From Aradus depressus (taxonomy: Eukaryota; Arthropoda; Insecta; Hemiptera; Aradidae): a stretch of 64,000 bases of DNA. The notes beneath the pieces were generated by a model, which worked only from the letters and a program-made list of their open reading frames with translations, did not search any database and was not told where the DNA came from. This document shows positions 1 to 11,262 of the stretch, one piece after another (position 1 is the first letter of the stretch; each line of letters begins with the position of its first letter). A program made the position numbers and the translations under genes. The stretch is taken from the NCBI GenBank assembly GCA_963662175.1, contig OY759215.1, positions 53,275,213 to 53,339,212 of the forward strand, in the 5' to 3' direction.

Positions 1-835
1 AATATTACTCACAGTAAGTTTCAGTAAACGAAACTTAGAGTGAAGGCAAAATTTTAGGAAATCGTTAACATTTAAATTTTGAATTTTTCTTCTCCACACA
101 AAATTGTTAGCATAAGCAATAATCAGTCTCTAAAAAATTCTTCATATTTCTTTATAGATTCTCATTGTATAGATGCCCTTGTGAGAAATCTCTAATATTT
201 CTTTGTGTTTTATGAATGGAATTTTATGATAGGAATGAAATATATTGTAGAATGTTATTATTATTGTGTAATTATTTTTATTATTAAATAAATAATTAAA
301 AAATGCTGTTAAACATTTCCGAGCATTTATGGGCAGCCTAGGAAGGTCGGGCGGTATCGGCCATCACACCAGTATCCAGTACGCTTCCAAGGTCTTAACT
401 ATAATAATGCTTTTGTTGTCAATGAGGGGAATTTTATCCTTGGAAATAAAAACATCGCTACCTTGACCCTATCACTTGCTAATATCAAAACCATCCTGTT
501 GTCTCCGTCGGTGAGTCTCATCGATTGTGGGTGTTTAAAGAGGCTGGATGAATGTGAGAAAATGTTGAGAAAAACCAGTATAAATCGATCTATTGATGTG
601 AATGATAATAATAAAAATATGAAACAAAAAGTGATTTTGATAGAACTTATAGGATATTGGTGAAATATCTACTTCTCCATGAAATTGTTAGCCAATTATG
701 ACCTAAATATTTTATATATGAAACACAATTTTTATATTTTATTTTATTTTATTTTTTTCAAGGCTGAAAAAAAATTCCGTTTCTACACAGATGGTGTTTT
801 TAAACGTAGACATATTTAGTAGAATTTTAAACTTT
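1..835. other. AT-rich noncoding stretch, nothing recognised
   Basis: Low-complexity AT-rich DNA with short spurious ORFs only. There is no exon-like GC rise or protein similarity. It is upstream of the first recognised tonalli exon, so it is either intergenic or part of a long upstream intron. Confidence 0.6.
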
Positions 836-1350
836 CATTTCCTCAGCAAGAAAGTTTAGGGGAAGTTAATTACTCGGCCAGAAATTGCGGAGTTTTCAAT
901 GGAATTTCATGTTTTATGATCTCAAAAAAAAAAAAATGGTGGTAATCACCAGCAATGTGCTTCCCCAGAACAAATTAATAAATTAACTATTCGCTCGCCC
1001 TCCAAAACAAGTCGATAGTTTCAGCTAATATGAGTTGAGTAACATAGGGGCTCCTAAATCCTCATATTATATTTTGTACCGATAAATTTTTTGGTTTTTG
1101 AATTTAGATCCGCCCCCCCCCCTCCTCCCTTTTGACCATTCCGTGGAAAAATAATAAGTGTCCTTATGAGGTTTTGAATTCACGTTTGCAATTTTATGGC
1201 GATACGTTCAATAAAACGGCAGTTATTAGAGTTTTTGTTCTCTCGCCTAATCTCGGTCGGAAAACATGAAATTCCGTTGAAAACCCCATATCGAGTTTTT
1301 GACCGATTATATGATTTCCCCTATACTTCGTATAGCTGTAGAAGTAAAAA
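836..1350 (+). repeat. Rep-B interspersed repeat, copy 1
   Basis: Noncoding repeat family recognised by comparing copies inside this window. The recurrent blocks are: 'cttccccag..gaattaat' near the start; 'ggcagttattagagttttt' in the middle; 'aaacatgaaattcc' and 'gaccgattacataactt' near the end; and a terminal hairpin built on CTATACTTCGTATAG flanked by acttcc/ggaagt. This copy ends at about 1350 with the hairpin. A reversed piece precedes it at 852-945. No coding capacity is seen. Confidence 0.6.
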
Positions 1351-1359
1351 AAAAAACAT

Positions 1360-1800
1360 TTATTACATTGTCAGCTATTGGGGTTTATATAATCTAGCCC
1401 CCTCTTTGAATTCCTTTTTTTATCTGATTTGGCTCAATATCAGTAGTTGTGTCCTTAGGGGATTCTGGATACAGATAAGTAATTTCGTGAGTCATAGTGT
1501 TTACATACCTATAGGCAGACAGGAAATTTTACTTCTCCCAGTTATATCAAGTATTATGGATGTAACCAGTCAAACATTCGATGTTTTAATCGTAATGTTG
1601 TCTTGAACCCCAGAAGGAAGTAATCAATTATTATTATTTCCGCTCTCCCTGAATACTATTCTTATTCCTAGCTATTTATATTATTTATTATTTTATTACA
1701 TTGAGAATTATTAGAGTTTTTGTGTCCGGTGAAAACTCAACATGGGTTTTTGACCGATTACATTACTTCCTCCATACTTTGTATAGCTGAGGAAGTAAAA
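1360..1800 (+). repeat. Rep-B fragments
   Basis: Two further Rep-B pieces. The second (about 1730-1800) is only the last 70 bp, with 'gaccgattacattacttcc' and the CTGAGGAAGT terminal hairpin. The ORF over 1196-1606 runs through repeat DNA and is not a gene. Confidence 0.5.
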
Positions 1801-2373
1801 ACTTAATAGAGAATTATTGTTTAAAAGGGGTGGGTATGTGGTATCGTTGGTTATATTGACCCTAATGAGGGTGGGATAAAGCCCGCATGAAGGGGGGAGG
1901 TTTAGGGGATGTCTATTGTGTGCACACTCACGCACACATAGTGGGAGCACAAACAGACAACACACACACAGACATGGCTAAACAACTGCTTGCCAAGGAG
2001 CCCCCCCACTCTCTCTCTACTATAAAATAATTGTGGAGCGGGTCCCACACTGCTTCCTACCCCCCGACAGTTAGTCACCCATCCTGACCTAACCAATCAT
2101 TCAATCATTCATTGCCCTTCTAGACAGTATTGAGAAAGATAGATCAGTCCTCAGTATTGGGCAGCACTCACTGCCCTCATTCATGAATAGAATATCGTTC
2201 CTATACCCGCCTACTTTTACTATAAGGAACTATTCTACAGAATTTTACATTTCAAAGTCCCTTGAACATGTCCTGTTCTTACTTCGATGAAGTCTGTGTG
2301 TATGTCATTGGAACTTTAGAAGCGCTCTAACTCGAGAACAATTCTAGCAATCAATATGAAACACATGCATATA

Positions 2374-2720
2374 GGTTAGGTTAGATTTTATGACTCATGC
2401 TCGGGCTTTAACTACGAGGTCATATCGCCTACTACCAGAGCGCTCTTTCGCCACTCTGGTGGACATGAGCCCGACTCTACTGTGGGAGTCCCAAATTTTG
2501 CCTACCCTAAATTTTTATTCATCTAGGGCAGGGGTCTTTAACGAGTGCCTGACATCGTAAAGGCTCGGGACCATCGCTTAACGTTCCATCAGAAGGACGG
2601 CGTGCTCAAGTTTATTTTACCTCCCAGATAAAATAAACTGAGAGCCTCGCTCGGGTTTCGAACCCACGATCTTGAGATCAGAAGACAAGCACGCATACCA
2701 CTGAGCTACCGCCGCTCTCT
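2374..2720 (-). mobile_element. tRNA-derived SINE, full-length young copy
   Basis: Reverse-oriented SINE of about 347 bp. On the minus strand it starts with a tRNA-like head: box A-like 'tagctcagtggtatgcgtg' and box B-like 'gggttcgaa' region. A central unrelated body follows, with the GATGGTCCCGAG block and the 'agcgctctggtagtaggcg' block. It ends in 'cataaaatctaacctaacc'. A 12-bp target-site duplication flanks it: CACATGCATATA at 2362-2373 and CACATGAATATA at 2721-2732 (one mismatch). Box A and box B imply RNA polymerase III transcription, and mobilisation would be by a LINE in trans (inference). Confidence 0.9.
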
Positions 2721-3149
2721 CACATGAATATATCACATGTGCTATTTTAATAAATCTGGTTAGATTTTGACCAAAAACAGACAAACATAAGGTCCACTTT
2801 ACTTCGGTGCTTAAATACTTTTACAAGTTACATTATACTTATATGTCTGACAATCTCTTCAAATAAATGTTGTAGAGAATTCTAAAACGAACATTTTATA
2901 CTCAATTCATTTTTTTCGAAGGTCGCCCGGTTTACGAGTTACATGACAAAAACTATATTAAAATCACGTTTCGAACCCAATTTTTTTTTCGACGTTTGCT
3001 TTATTATTGTATGCGAAAACAGTTACTCCTATCGATTGGTCTTTACAAAAAATGTTCCTTAATAAATTTCCAATTATCAATGTGCTCGCAGATTTCAGAT
3101 ATGACCAATAGAATCGAGAACAAACATTTGGGTTTATAATATTAATAAT

Positions 3150-3476
3150 AGGTTAGGTTTTATGACTCATGCCCGGGCAGTAACCACGAGGTCATAGCGC
3201 TCTTTCGTCACTCCGGTGGACATGAGGCCAACTCTACTGTGGGAGTCCTAAATTTTTCCTACCCTAAATTTTTATTCACCTAGGGCAGGGGTCTTTAGCG
3301 AGTACCTGACATCGTACAGGCTCGGGACCATCACTTATAGTCCCATCCGAAGGACGGCGTGCTTAACTTTATTTTACCTCCCAGATAAAATAAACTAAGG
3401 GCCTCGGTCGGGTTTCGAACCCACGATCTTGAGCTCAGAAGACAAGCACGCATACCACTGAGCTACCGGCACCCTC
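3150..3476 (-). mobile_element. tRNA-derived SINE, young copy
   Basis: Same family and orientation as the copy at 2374. It has a small internal deletion near 3190, where the 'cgcctactaccag' block is missing. The tRNA-like head is intact at 3412-3476. A perfect 13-bp target-site duplication TAATATTAATAAT lies at 3137-3149 and 3477-3489. The tail is two AGGTT units read on the plus strand. Confidence 0.9.
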
Positions 3477-3489
3477 TAATATTAATAAT

Positions 3490-3927
3490 TAATCCACTTC
3501 CAAATAAATTCGGAAAATAAAAAAATTAAATTATTTACAAAATTCTTACTAAATAATTTTCTAAAACTAATCAGTCTTTTCTCTGTGCCTACTTTAAAAT
3601 TCTTATACTGGGCATATATATTAATAATTTAAAAGTACCTTCTTTTGTCTTTTGTAGCTCATTCTTTACTTGTCCTTGCCTCATCTACGTACTTCACTGT
3701 GTTAAGTCTAACACCACTCTCACTTGACTGTTAACACTTGAACTGCTCACTTCATCTCTCTCACTCAGACGTCTTAACCCTTACCACTCTCCTTAGACTG
3801 TTTGTGTTTTCTTCTTTTCTTCCTTAAGGAAATCAACGTTTTTTTTATCCTTGTCTTTAAACAAATATTAATAAATTATAGAATATTTTAATAATTATAA
3901 TGTGTGTATTTTTTACATCACATAACA
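3490..3927. other. Noncoding stretch between SINEs
   Basis: AT-rich, with one CT-rich patch around 3650-3850. No ORF, repeat family or motif was recognised. Confidence 0.5.
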
Positions 3928-3939
3928 TATTGAAATATG

Positions 3940-4227
3940 CCCGACCGAGGCCCTTAGTTTATTTTATCTGGGAGGTAAAATAAACTTAAGCACGCCGTCC
4001 TTCGGATGGGACGTTAAGCGATGGTCCCGAGCCTGTACGATGTCAGGTACTCGTTAAAGACCCCTATCCTAGATGAATAAAAAATTTAGGGTAGGCAAAA
4101 TTTAGGACTCCCACAGTAGAGTCGGGCTCATGTCCACCAGAGTGACGAAAGAGCGCTCTGGTAGTAGGCGATATGACCTCGTAGTTAAAGCCCGGGCATG
4201 AGTCATAAAACCTAACCTAACCTAACC
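3940..4227 (+). mobile_element. tRNA-derived SINE, 5'-truncated, telomere-like tail
   Basis: Plus-oriented SINE that begins inside the sequence just after box B ('cccgaccgaggccc'), so the tRNA head is missing. Its 3' end is four AACCT units (4210-4227). A perfect 12-bp duplication TATTGAAATATG at 3928-3939 and 4228-4239 shows that this is a genuine truncated insertion, as expected for target-primed reverse transcription, and not later decay. Confidence 0.9.
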
Positions 4228-4239
4228 TATTGAAATATG

Positions 4240-4560
4240 TAGGGAACAAGAAGCATATTCACTCATATAGTTTGTACCGTCTCTTCGGTTGAACAGTAGT
4301 TGCCGACTCTAATGACTATATGCTAATGTAGACGACGAACCAGGAGAGGAAGAGAACCCGTTCATAGGCCAACTGAAGAGGAAGATTTGCAGACCGTGAA
4401 CAACTACTAGTAGATGGTCGGTTGTGAGTGGTAGTGGTGTAGCGCAGTCATTTGGCGTCCCGTTAACTTCGCTCGCGCGCTGCCCCCTTGTCTAACGGTC
4501 TACAAAGTGAGTACGGTACCCTAGGCCACCGAACTCAACACAATTCCTATCAACTTCACT
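4240..4560 (+). other. CpG-containing non-repeat stretch, possible noncoding exon
   Basis: More GC-rich than its surroundings, with a CpG cluster at about 4455-4500 ('cgctcgcgcgc') and a good donor-like AAA|GTGAGT at 4506-4514. It could be a noncoding first exon or promoter of the downstream gene, but no coding similarity or core promoter can be shown. Confidence 0.15.
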
Positions 4561-4754
4561 AGATTATATTTGTTTCAGGGTCCAGTTATAGATTTTTTTC
4601 CTTTCTACTATAATTTTTTAACCTATTTCTCCTGCAGGAAGCAAACTCCTGGTCATACTATTGAAGTGGCAAAAATATGTTATTATGGATATGTATGTAC
4701 TGGCAATTTGAACCGGCGTCGCCTAGAACGTTTCAGACTAAACTAAGTTAACAG

Positions 4755-5050
4755 ATGTACGAAGTATAGGGGAAGTTATGTAATCGGTCAGAAATTCGAT
4801 GTTGAGATTTCGCCGGAATTTTCATGTTTTTAAACCCTCGATTCAATAAATGAAAAAAAAAAAAAAAAAAATGTCCTCTGTATGTGTCTTTTTGCCTGTA
4901 AAAACGATAACTCCCGATAGAATAAATGTATCGACACGAAATTTCATGTGTAAGATCGAGACCTATTAATTTTCAGCGGAATCGGTCGAAAATACCTCAA
5001 AAACCTAGTAACGGTCGATGAAATGAATGTATCGACACATAATTTAGAAT
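4755..5050 (-). repeat. Rep-B repeat, reverse copy
   Basis: Starts with the terminal hairpin 'tacgaagtataggggaagtt' and 'atgtaatcggtcagaaattc', then an A-tract at 4853-4870, then the 'aactcccgatagaat' and 'aatgaatgtatcgacac' blocks shared with other copies. Confidence 0.65.
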
Positions 5051-5052
5051 AA

Positions 5053-5290
5053 GGAGATAGCATGCTAGCCTATTGAACTCAAGATACCCGGCCGAAGCTC
5101 TTAGGTTTTTTATCTGGAGAGTAAAAATGCTTTGAGCAAACCGTCCTTTGGATGGGACGTCTAGCAATAGTCTCGAGTCCTGGGCCTTATCCTGGGTAAC
5201 TTAAACTGAGTAGGCAAAATTTAGGACTACAGTAAGTACAGTCGGCCTCATCTCCACCAGAGCGCTCTTTCTATAACCTAGTTAAACCGC
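5053..5290 (+). mobile_element. tRNA-derived SINE, old diverged copy
   Basis: Recognisable from 'ccgaagctcttaggttttttatctgg', 'ccgtcctttggatgggacgt' and 'ccaccagagcgctctttc'. It is heavily mutated and has no clear duplication. Confidence 0.6.
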
Positions 5291-5340
5291 GAGCATACAC
5301 TGTAACATATACAATAACTAACTATATGCGCTAAAATGAA

Positions 5341-5344
<4 letters not shown>

Positions 5345-5405
<61 letters not shown>
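5345..5405. repeat. (TA)n microsatellite
   Basis: Uninterrupted TA dinucleotide run of about 30 units. Confidence 0.95.
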
Positions 5406-5408
<3 letters not shown>

Positions 5409-5434
5409 TTCGATTCGGCTGAAAAGTGATTTAT

Positions 5435-5580
5435 AGGTGACTTAATGGGTTTTTGGATCAACATATAAATGTATAAAACCAACATATAAATGTATAAAAC
5501 CAAATGTTGATACATTCATTATATCCCGAATGTATCGACATTGAGTTTTATATGTTGATCCAAAAACCCATTAAGATACC
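5435..5580. repeat. Inverted repeat within Rep-B pieces
   Basis: 'aatgggtttttggatcaaca' at about 5443 recurs inverted as 'tgttgatccaaaaacccatt' ending at about 5573. This is two Rep-B pieces meeting head to head. The stretch 5580-6260 holds only loosely repeat-like DNA. Confidence 0.6.
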
Positions 5581-6269
5581 ATATATCAATTTTCAACCGA
5601 ATCGAATGAGGGGAAGAGGGTGATGAGGGGAGGGGGAATTACTCAAAAGCTGTGGGGCTGAAAACTGTCATAATGAGTGTAATACAATGTATAAATTTAA
5701 TATGAGTATTGAGAAGACCTTAGAAAAAAGTCAATGATTCCCAAACAAATCATTGATTAACTCACTCTGGGGAAGTAAATTGGCAACGATTCACCGAAGG
5801 ATTGTTTCTTTGTTTGTGGGTGCGTGTGTTTCATGGATGACAGAGCAAGAACATTGTTTGTTTTTCCACTGAGATGGAACCTTGTCTAGAAGTGTGTCAA
5901 AGCCACATTTTATCAGGTGTATATCTAAAAGAGACTTGGAGTCAGGACTGATCCATTCAGTACTCCTGATATAACCATAAGCCTGTCTAATTTGACGTTG
6001 GACTAGCGACCATTCAGAAGCTCACTGTTTGCCCGACCCCTGCCTATCCTATTCATAGTCCTGTTTGCACCTTCCGTCTTAGCATAATCCCCTCTTATTA
6101 CACTTGGTCCGATCCTTTGCACTTCCCCTCTTCCAAAGGATTAACTCCTCTCCAGTAGTAATAAATACACTTCATGTTCTGGCTATTTGTCTGTCTTAGT
6201 TACATTGACTTGGAATTAAGATAGAAGCATCTCTCCCCTTCTTATCTCCCACCTTGCACCCTTCAGTTT

Positions 6270-6800
6270 TACTTCCCCAGTTATATAACCGGTCATTTTA
6301 TATCTCTATCCAGAACCCCAGAAGGACGATAACTATCGATTTTCAGTCAAATCAGTCAAACAGAAAAAGGAGATTAGGGTAGGGACCGAAATAATGAATT
6401 TATCGACAAGAAATTTTATATATCGACGAAGTTTCATCAGAATTTCGTTCCCATTTCTTTTGCAAGGAACGGTTCTTCAAACCGTATTTCATGTTTTTTT
6501 CGTTTTATGTCGTAAACGATGTCCCACTAGATCAATAGAGTTTTTTTTCTTTTTTTTTGGTAAAAAAAAAAAGATTTTCGGGAAAATGTCTCTACGAGGT
6601 ATCACGTTTAGGTCGACGATATGTATCCAGAACTTCATAAGGACAACATCTATTAATATTCCGCGAAATCTGCCGAAGGGATGGATGGAAGTCAACTCAA
6701 AAACCCTAATAACTCGATTTAATATATGTATCAACAGAAAATTTGTTTTGAGGATTCAGAAGTCGTCGTGTAAGTCACTAAACTGTCACTCCCAATGTCA
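6270..6800 (-). repeat. Rep-B fragments
   Basis: Rep-B blocks recur here ('acttccccagttatataacc', 'tcagtcaaatcagtcaaa', 'aatgaatttatcgacaa'). The long ORFs on both strands at 6394-6804 are repeat DNA with no family similarity. Confidence 0.5.
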
Positions 6801-6811
6801 GTAGCTTAGTG

Positions 6812-7470
6812 AGGACATGTTAGTTAGTTATTGTGACTTATACCCGGGGTTTAACATATCGTCTACTATCAGAGTGATCTTTCGTCGCACTGGTGGACTT
6901 GAGCCCAACTCTACTGTGGGAGTCCTAAATTTTGCCTACTTAGGTTTATTCACTTAGGGTAAGGGTCTTTAACGAGTGCCTGACATCGTACAAGGACAGC
7001 GTACTCAAGTTTAATAAAAAACCAGGTATGGGTCTCGGGACCCCCGGCAGAAGCTATGCTTCTAAAGAGAAAGAAAAAAAATATCAGCTAATAGAAGCGT
7101 TTTACCATAATAGAACGCTAGCTAAATCAACAGCATCATTATTACAAGAATTAAAAATTTTTAAGAATTATACTTGTTCAAATTTTATTTTTCTGAACCC
7201 TCCCAAAAAAAGCGGGCTGCCGTTGACTCTGTATTCGAGCTGGGGAAGTAGGTTGCTGGCATACAGCGGAAGGAAACAGTACTAATGTCTAATTTGACTG
7301 CTGCTGACATCTAGCCGTGAGATCCAGAACTATTTAGAACAAACAGCGTTACGTTACGGTTTTTCCTCGTTGACCCCCAACTCCCAGGCGTCCCATAAGA
7401 AGCATAGCTTCAAAACCTAAAAGGCCGGGTTTCGAACCCGCAATCTTGAGCTCAGTAGGCTTAATGCACA
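6812..7470 (-). mobile_element. Old SINE copy split by a second insertion
   Basis: The SINE 3' part runs 6812-7023 ('gttagttattgtgactta' to 'gtactcaagttt'). The head resumes at about 7412 ('aaaacctaaaaggccgggtttcgaacccgc') after a 388-bp insertion. It belongs to the older subfamily ending in TTAGTTATTGTGACT (as read on plus) rather than the AACCT tail. Confidence 0.75.
7024..7411. mobile_element. Unclassified 388-bp insertion inside the SINE
   Basis: It sits between two copies of AAAACC (7018-7023 and 7412-7417), which are a candidate 6-bp target duplication. Both ends carry the palindromic motif GAAGC(TA/AT)GCTTC: 'agaagctatgcttct' at about 7049 and 'agaagcatagcttc' at about 7398. An 85-codon ORF (7028-7285) has no recognised similarity, and I do not call it a gene. 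Confidence 0.5.
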
Positions 7471-7528
7471 CAAAAATTTAATACACACCTAGTAGACGCA
7501 AACAGGATGGTAGCAAGACATTTTTGCT

Positions 7529-7548
7529 CCCCCCCCCCCCCCCCCCCC
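7529..7548. repeat. Poly-C tract
   Basis: About 20 consecutive C residues. Similar C/G runs occur at 24048-24065, 38568-38584 and 45271-45287. The flank 7550-7860 holds nothing recognised. Confidence 0.9.
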
Positions 7549-7864
7549 TCCCCTTGGCCATGACTGCCATTGTGTCTGAAGGTACACAATATGGTCCCCG
7601 AAACAGTTCTCAATGGACAGGACCAGCCGTTATTTCATCTGTCGCTCCCCCCCTCCCTTCATATTGTCTTTTGTCGAAAACCAGACCTCTTGTCTGAAGT
7701 CAATGAAATAAATTGAAAAGAAATTTTACTCTGGGACATAAGTTCCTAAGAATAATTATATATAATGTCAAGTCGATAAGAAAAGAAAGTTATAAATGAT
7801 ATAAAATGAAGTATCAGTATGCTCTTAGAAGTAAGAAACAATATTAAACGGGGACTTACAGACA

Positions 7865-8155
7865 ATGAACTTCCACACCACGAATTAACTAAGTTTCCGA
7901 ACTTTGTATTCATAAATTCATTAAATCGCCATATATTAGGACTTTTGAGGAGACCCTCTCTGATCCCCTCATTCCATTGAGCCCATTTGCTGAAAATTAT
8001 TAGGTGATTGTCCTTTTCAATTTAAGTATAAAATTTCATGTTAATACATTCATTACATTGGCAATTATTACGAGTTTTTGTCCTAAGTCCCTCTCCTAAT
8101 ATCCTTCTTTTCTGTGTTCGATTTTCCCCTTTACTTTGTATAGGTGTGGAAAGGC
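7865..8155 (+). repeat. Rep-B repeat copy
   Basis: Contains 'cccctcattccattgagccc', 'gctgaaaattattaggtg', 'aaaatttcatgttaatacattcatta' and a decayed terminal hairpin near 8135. Confidence 0.5.
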
Positions 8156-8373
8156 ATCAAGTCCAAAGTGCACTTGTTGCAGTGCAATGTCAGTATGTTA
8201 TTTAAATGAAATTATTTATTTTATAAATATAGGAAATGTTAGAATTTTGAATGCATTCATCACAACGTAATGAGAATATATTTGTATATATTTTAGTAAT
8301 CTTTTTATCTGATATTGTGATCGCATAAAGGACTGAAATCATTCATGTATGCAAAATAAAAAAATCTAGTTAC

Positions 8374-8553
8374 TTAGTTATTGCGACTCGGCTTTAACTA
8401 AGAGGTCATCTCATGTCGCCTACCACCAGAGCGCTTTTCAGGGTAAAGTGTCTTTAACCTGTAAGTCACATCGTAGAGACAGGGGGGTAAAAAATCTAAG
8501 AGCCCTCTGCTAGGTTTCGAACCCGCGATCTTGAGCTCAGGCTGCACGGTCCC
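8374..8553 (-). mobile_element. Old SINE copy, internally deleted
   Basis: Has 'ttagttattgcgactc' at the 3' end and 'aggtttcgaacccgcgatcttgagctcag' at the head, with much of the body lost. Confidence 0.65.
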
Positions 8554-8603
8554 TCTAAAAGAAATCTATTTCCATGTCTACCGAAAAATATATGTATATA
8601 AAT

Positions 8604-8639
<36 letters not shown>
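8604..8639. repeat. (TA)n microsatellite
   Basis: Pure TA run. The following AT-rich DNA to about 9420 holds no recognised feature. Confidence 0.9.
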
Positions 8640-8641
<2 letters not shown>

Positions 8642-9424
8642 TTATTATATATAGGTATATTGTATATAAATATATAATTTCAATGATTTATTTAAATTCA
8701 ATATTTCAATATTTTAAAATCAATACCGTCCATAAATTGTTTAAATTGTATAGTATAACATAATTTAAAATGTCGTTAAAATTGAATTTCAAAAATGATT
8801 GTAAAATTAGTGAAAAAAAGCAATAATAATCTAGATTCATTTTTTATTCTAAAGAAAAAAGTATACAAAGAATCAACGTATAATATATTTTTTTGTATTG
8901 ATTGATAAAAGATGGACTGCATTAAAAAAAGATATATTTATTCGTTCCTTTGTTACTTACATATTTAGGTTTATTATTTATTTAGTATCTGATTCTGAAA
9001 AACATTTCCCTGAACTTTACTGTCTACATTCGTCTGTAATGTCAGCATATTATAAATTGAGGAGGATCTTGAAAGGAAAAGAGGAATATATCCTGTTATT
9101 AGTTTTATGTTTTGCCATAAATACGTAGTTATTATTATTATTGTTTTTTTTTCTTCTGTTGGTAATATATGGTTATGTAGAGTTTCGAATGTGATCATGC
9201 ATTGATTATAGACGAAAATATATGGTAGCAATAGTGGAGGTAGAAAATTACAATGTGATGTTTTGTACTGCATATAATTTGATGAGATCATGTCGAAATG
9301 ATGAGCAGCTACCATGTTTGGAGAGGTGTCTTGGAATTAGTATCGATTGGGTCAGTTTGTCTAACGTACTACGTATGGGAGAAAGAGATTTTGTTTCTTT
9401 GCTGGAAGACGAACAAGTTGTCTG

Positions 9425-10335
9425 CTGAAAGGGGAAGGAATGAACATTGCCGGAAGGTGAACCTACTGCATTTTGCACTGATCTTGATAAATTAGAAAGG
9501 AATAGGCATTGCCGGAAGGTGAACCTATTGCGTTTTGGACTGATCTTAATAAACTAGGTGTGCAATACATTCTGCTGTTTGCAAAAACTGAGCTGAGTCA
9601 GGCATATCTGTATAAGAAACTCAGTTAATGTTTTAATATTTATCAGTAACTTCTCACCTTGACTGTTCTTTATGAATATATTAATACTTTAAATTGATTT
9701 CAATTGAATTCAATGGATTTTTTCTAGCCTTTTTGTAGACAACAACAGCTGTGAATATTTTTATCGAAAAAAAGACGAAGTTTGTTCGTTGAACACTGAA
9801 AAAAAGGGCTCAAAAAAAGTGGTGTCCGATGGTAAACCGAAAAGAGCTTCGCCCGGATTTTTACATTTGAAATCGAAAAATTCTATTTTGCGCGAGAATT
9901 TTGTCTCTCAATTGATTTCAATGGGGATTTCGTTTTTCGGTGATTGTTCCTACGTGGTATGTTCGATTTCAGATTTTTTTAGTAGTGATCCATCGTCACC
10001 GTGTCCACTACCATCGTGGCAAATTTCAATGCGATCGGTAAAGGGATTTAGGAGTTGTACGAGTACAACGAAATACATGAGTCGCCTAAGAAAGAGCTTC
10101 GTAAATTCAGCTCAATTAGAGAGGAATAGGCATTGCCAGAAGGTGAACCTATTGCATTTTGAACTGATATATGAGAATGGAAAGGGTATTGCCAGATTTT
10201 GCAAGCGACTTGAAGAATGAAATAGAAACGGGCATTGCAGTAAGGTGCAAATATTGAATTTTGATAAATGTGAAAGGAATAAGCATTGCCGGAAGGTCAA
10301 GTCTTCATGGCTCTTGAAGGACGGATAGGGCATTG
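9425..10335 (+). repeat. Cluster of about 65-bp GGCATTGCC repeats
   Basis: A motif of the form 'ggaataggcattgccggaag' + 'gtgaacctattgcattttg' + 'actgatctt' occurs at about 9435, 9499 and 10122, with more diverged copies at 10220, 10273 and 10325. The first two are adjacent at a 64-65 bp spacing. Between 9560 and 10110 is a different sequence with a 143-codon ORF (9789-10220) that runs into the third copy. That ORF has no recognised similarity. Confidence 0.6.
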
Positions 10336-10339
10336 CTAA

Positions 10340-11180
10340 TATTAAGTACTGCAATTCTCTATCGCCTTGACACATCAGGAAGATACTGGCATTCATTAAT
10401 GTTTGCCTCTATTGCAATTTGACGTCATTTTAAAACTGCACGGCTAGACATTACAAGAGAATTGCAGTTAAATGGGTTGAGGAAGGCGATACTACAAGGT
10501 GAGGATGAGGATTCTGTTGCGGCCTCCATAGTTGGTAGTTGGCGGGCCTGGGAGACACAAAAGCTCCAATCACAACCCTTCCTATTATGTTGGCTCCCCT
10601 CTGTATAACGGCTCTTTTCACATCCACACAAGGTCACCCTGGTTTGTGGAAACTAGACGGCTTCCACAATGCCGTTTTTTTTGTGTGTGGTTCATTGTGA
10701 GTGCGTGTTGCCGCTAAGAAAGCCAGATAAGGGAATGCAGCTCAGGACTGGTTAGCTGCCCTATTGGATGTTCCCAAACACTTTTACCATATCAAAACTT
10801 CATTCTTTCTGTCATCCACCTCATAAATCATGTTTCACACGTCCTCATGCCGTATGAGGTAAGGTTGATACTCGATGGGAATAATATTTTGGAACTAGTC
10901 AGATTCATTCCAAAATTAAATTCTTCATCGGTTCCCATTCATTTCTTTTCAATTTCTGCACTGGATTCCTTTCAACACCATTTTCTTTCAATTTTATATG
11001 ATCTTATAAAAAACGAAAGTGAATCGCCATCAATGTACATGCGCGAATTGACCAACTACGTTTTTGCTCATTTGGCTAATTATTCAATAGATGTTGTCTT
11101 AATGGGGTTCTGGATAGGCATATAAAATTTTTTATCGATATATTCATACTATCAGGAGTTATCGTGTACACAGACAGACA
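10340..11180. other. Noncoding stretch
   Basis: No exon recognised. The end (about 11080-11180) contains Rep-B words ('atattcatactatcaggagt', 'acagacagacagg'). Confidence 0.4.
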
Positions 11181-11185
11181 GGATT

Positions 11186-11262
11186 TATTCAGCAGCCCAG
11201 AGGTACCATGCTAGCCTACTGAGCTGAAAATCGCGGGTTCGAACCCCGGCCGAGATCTTATA
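11186..11262 (+). mobile_element. Isolated SINE tRNA-like head
   Basis: Runs 'aggtaccatgctagcctac', 'tgagctgaaaatcgcgggtt', 'cgaaccccggccgag': a diverged box A and a good box B, with no SINE body after it. It is flanked by Rep-B sequence. It is not called a tRNA gene because no complete cloverleaf with a matched acceptor stem can be drawn. Confidence 0.45.

Noticed and set aside
1196..1606. 136-codon ORF as a gene
   Set aside because: It lies across Rep-B blocks that recur with stops elsewhere.
6394..6804. 136-codon ORF as a gene
   Set aside because: The sequence is Rep-B repeat DNA, with homopolymer Phe/Lys runs and no similarity.
9789..10220. 143-codon ORF as a novel protein
   Set aside because: Runs into a repeated module that carries stops in its other copies. 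No family similarity and no splice context.
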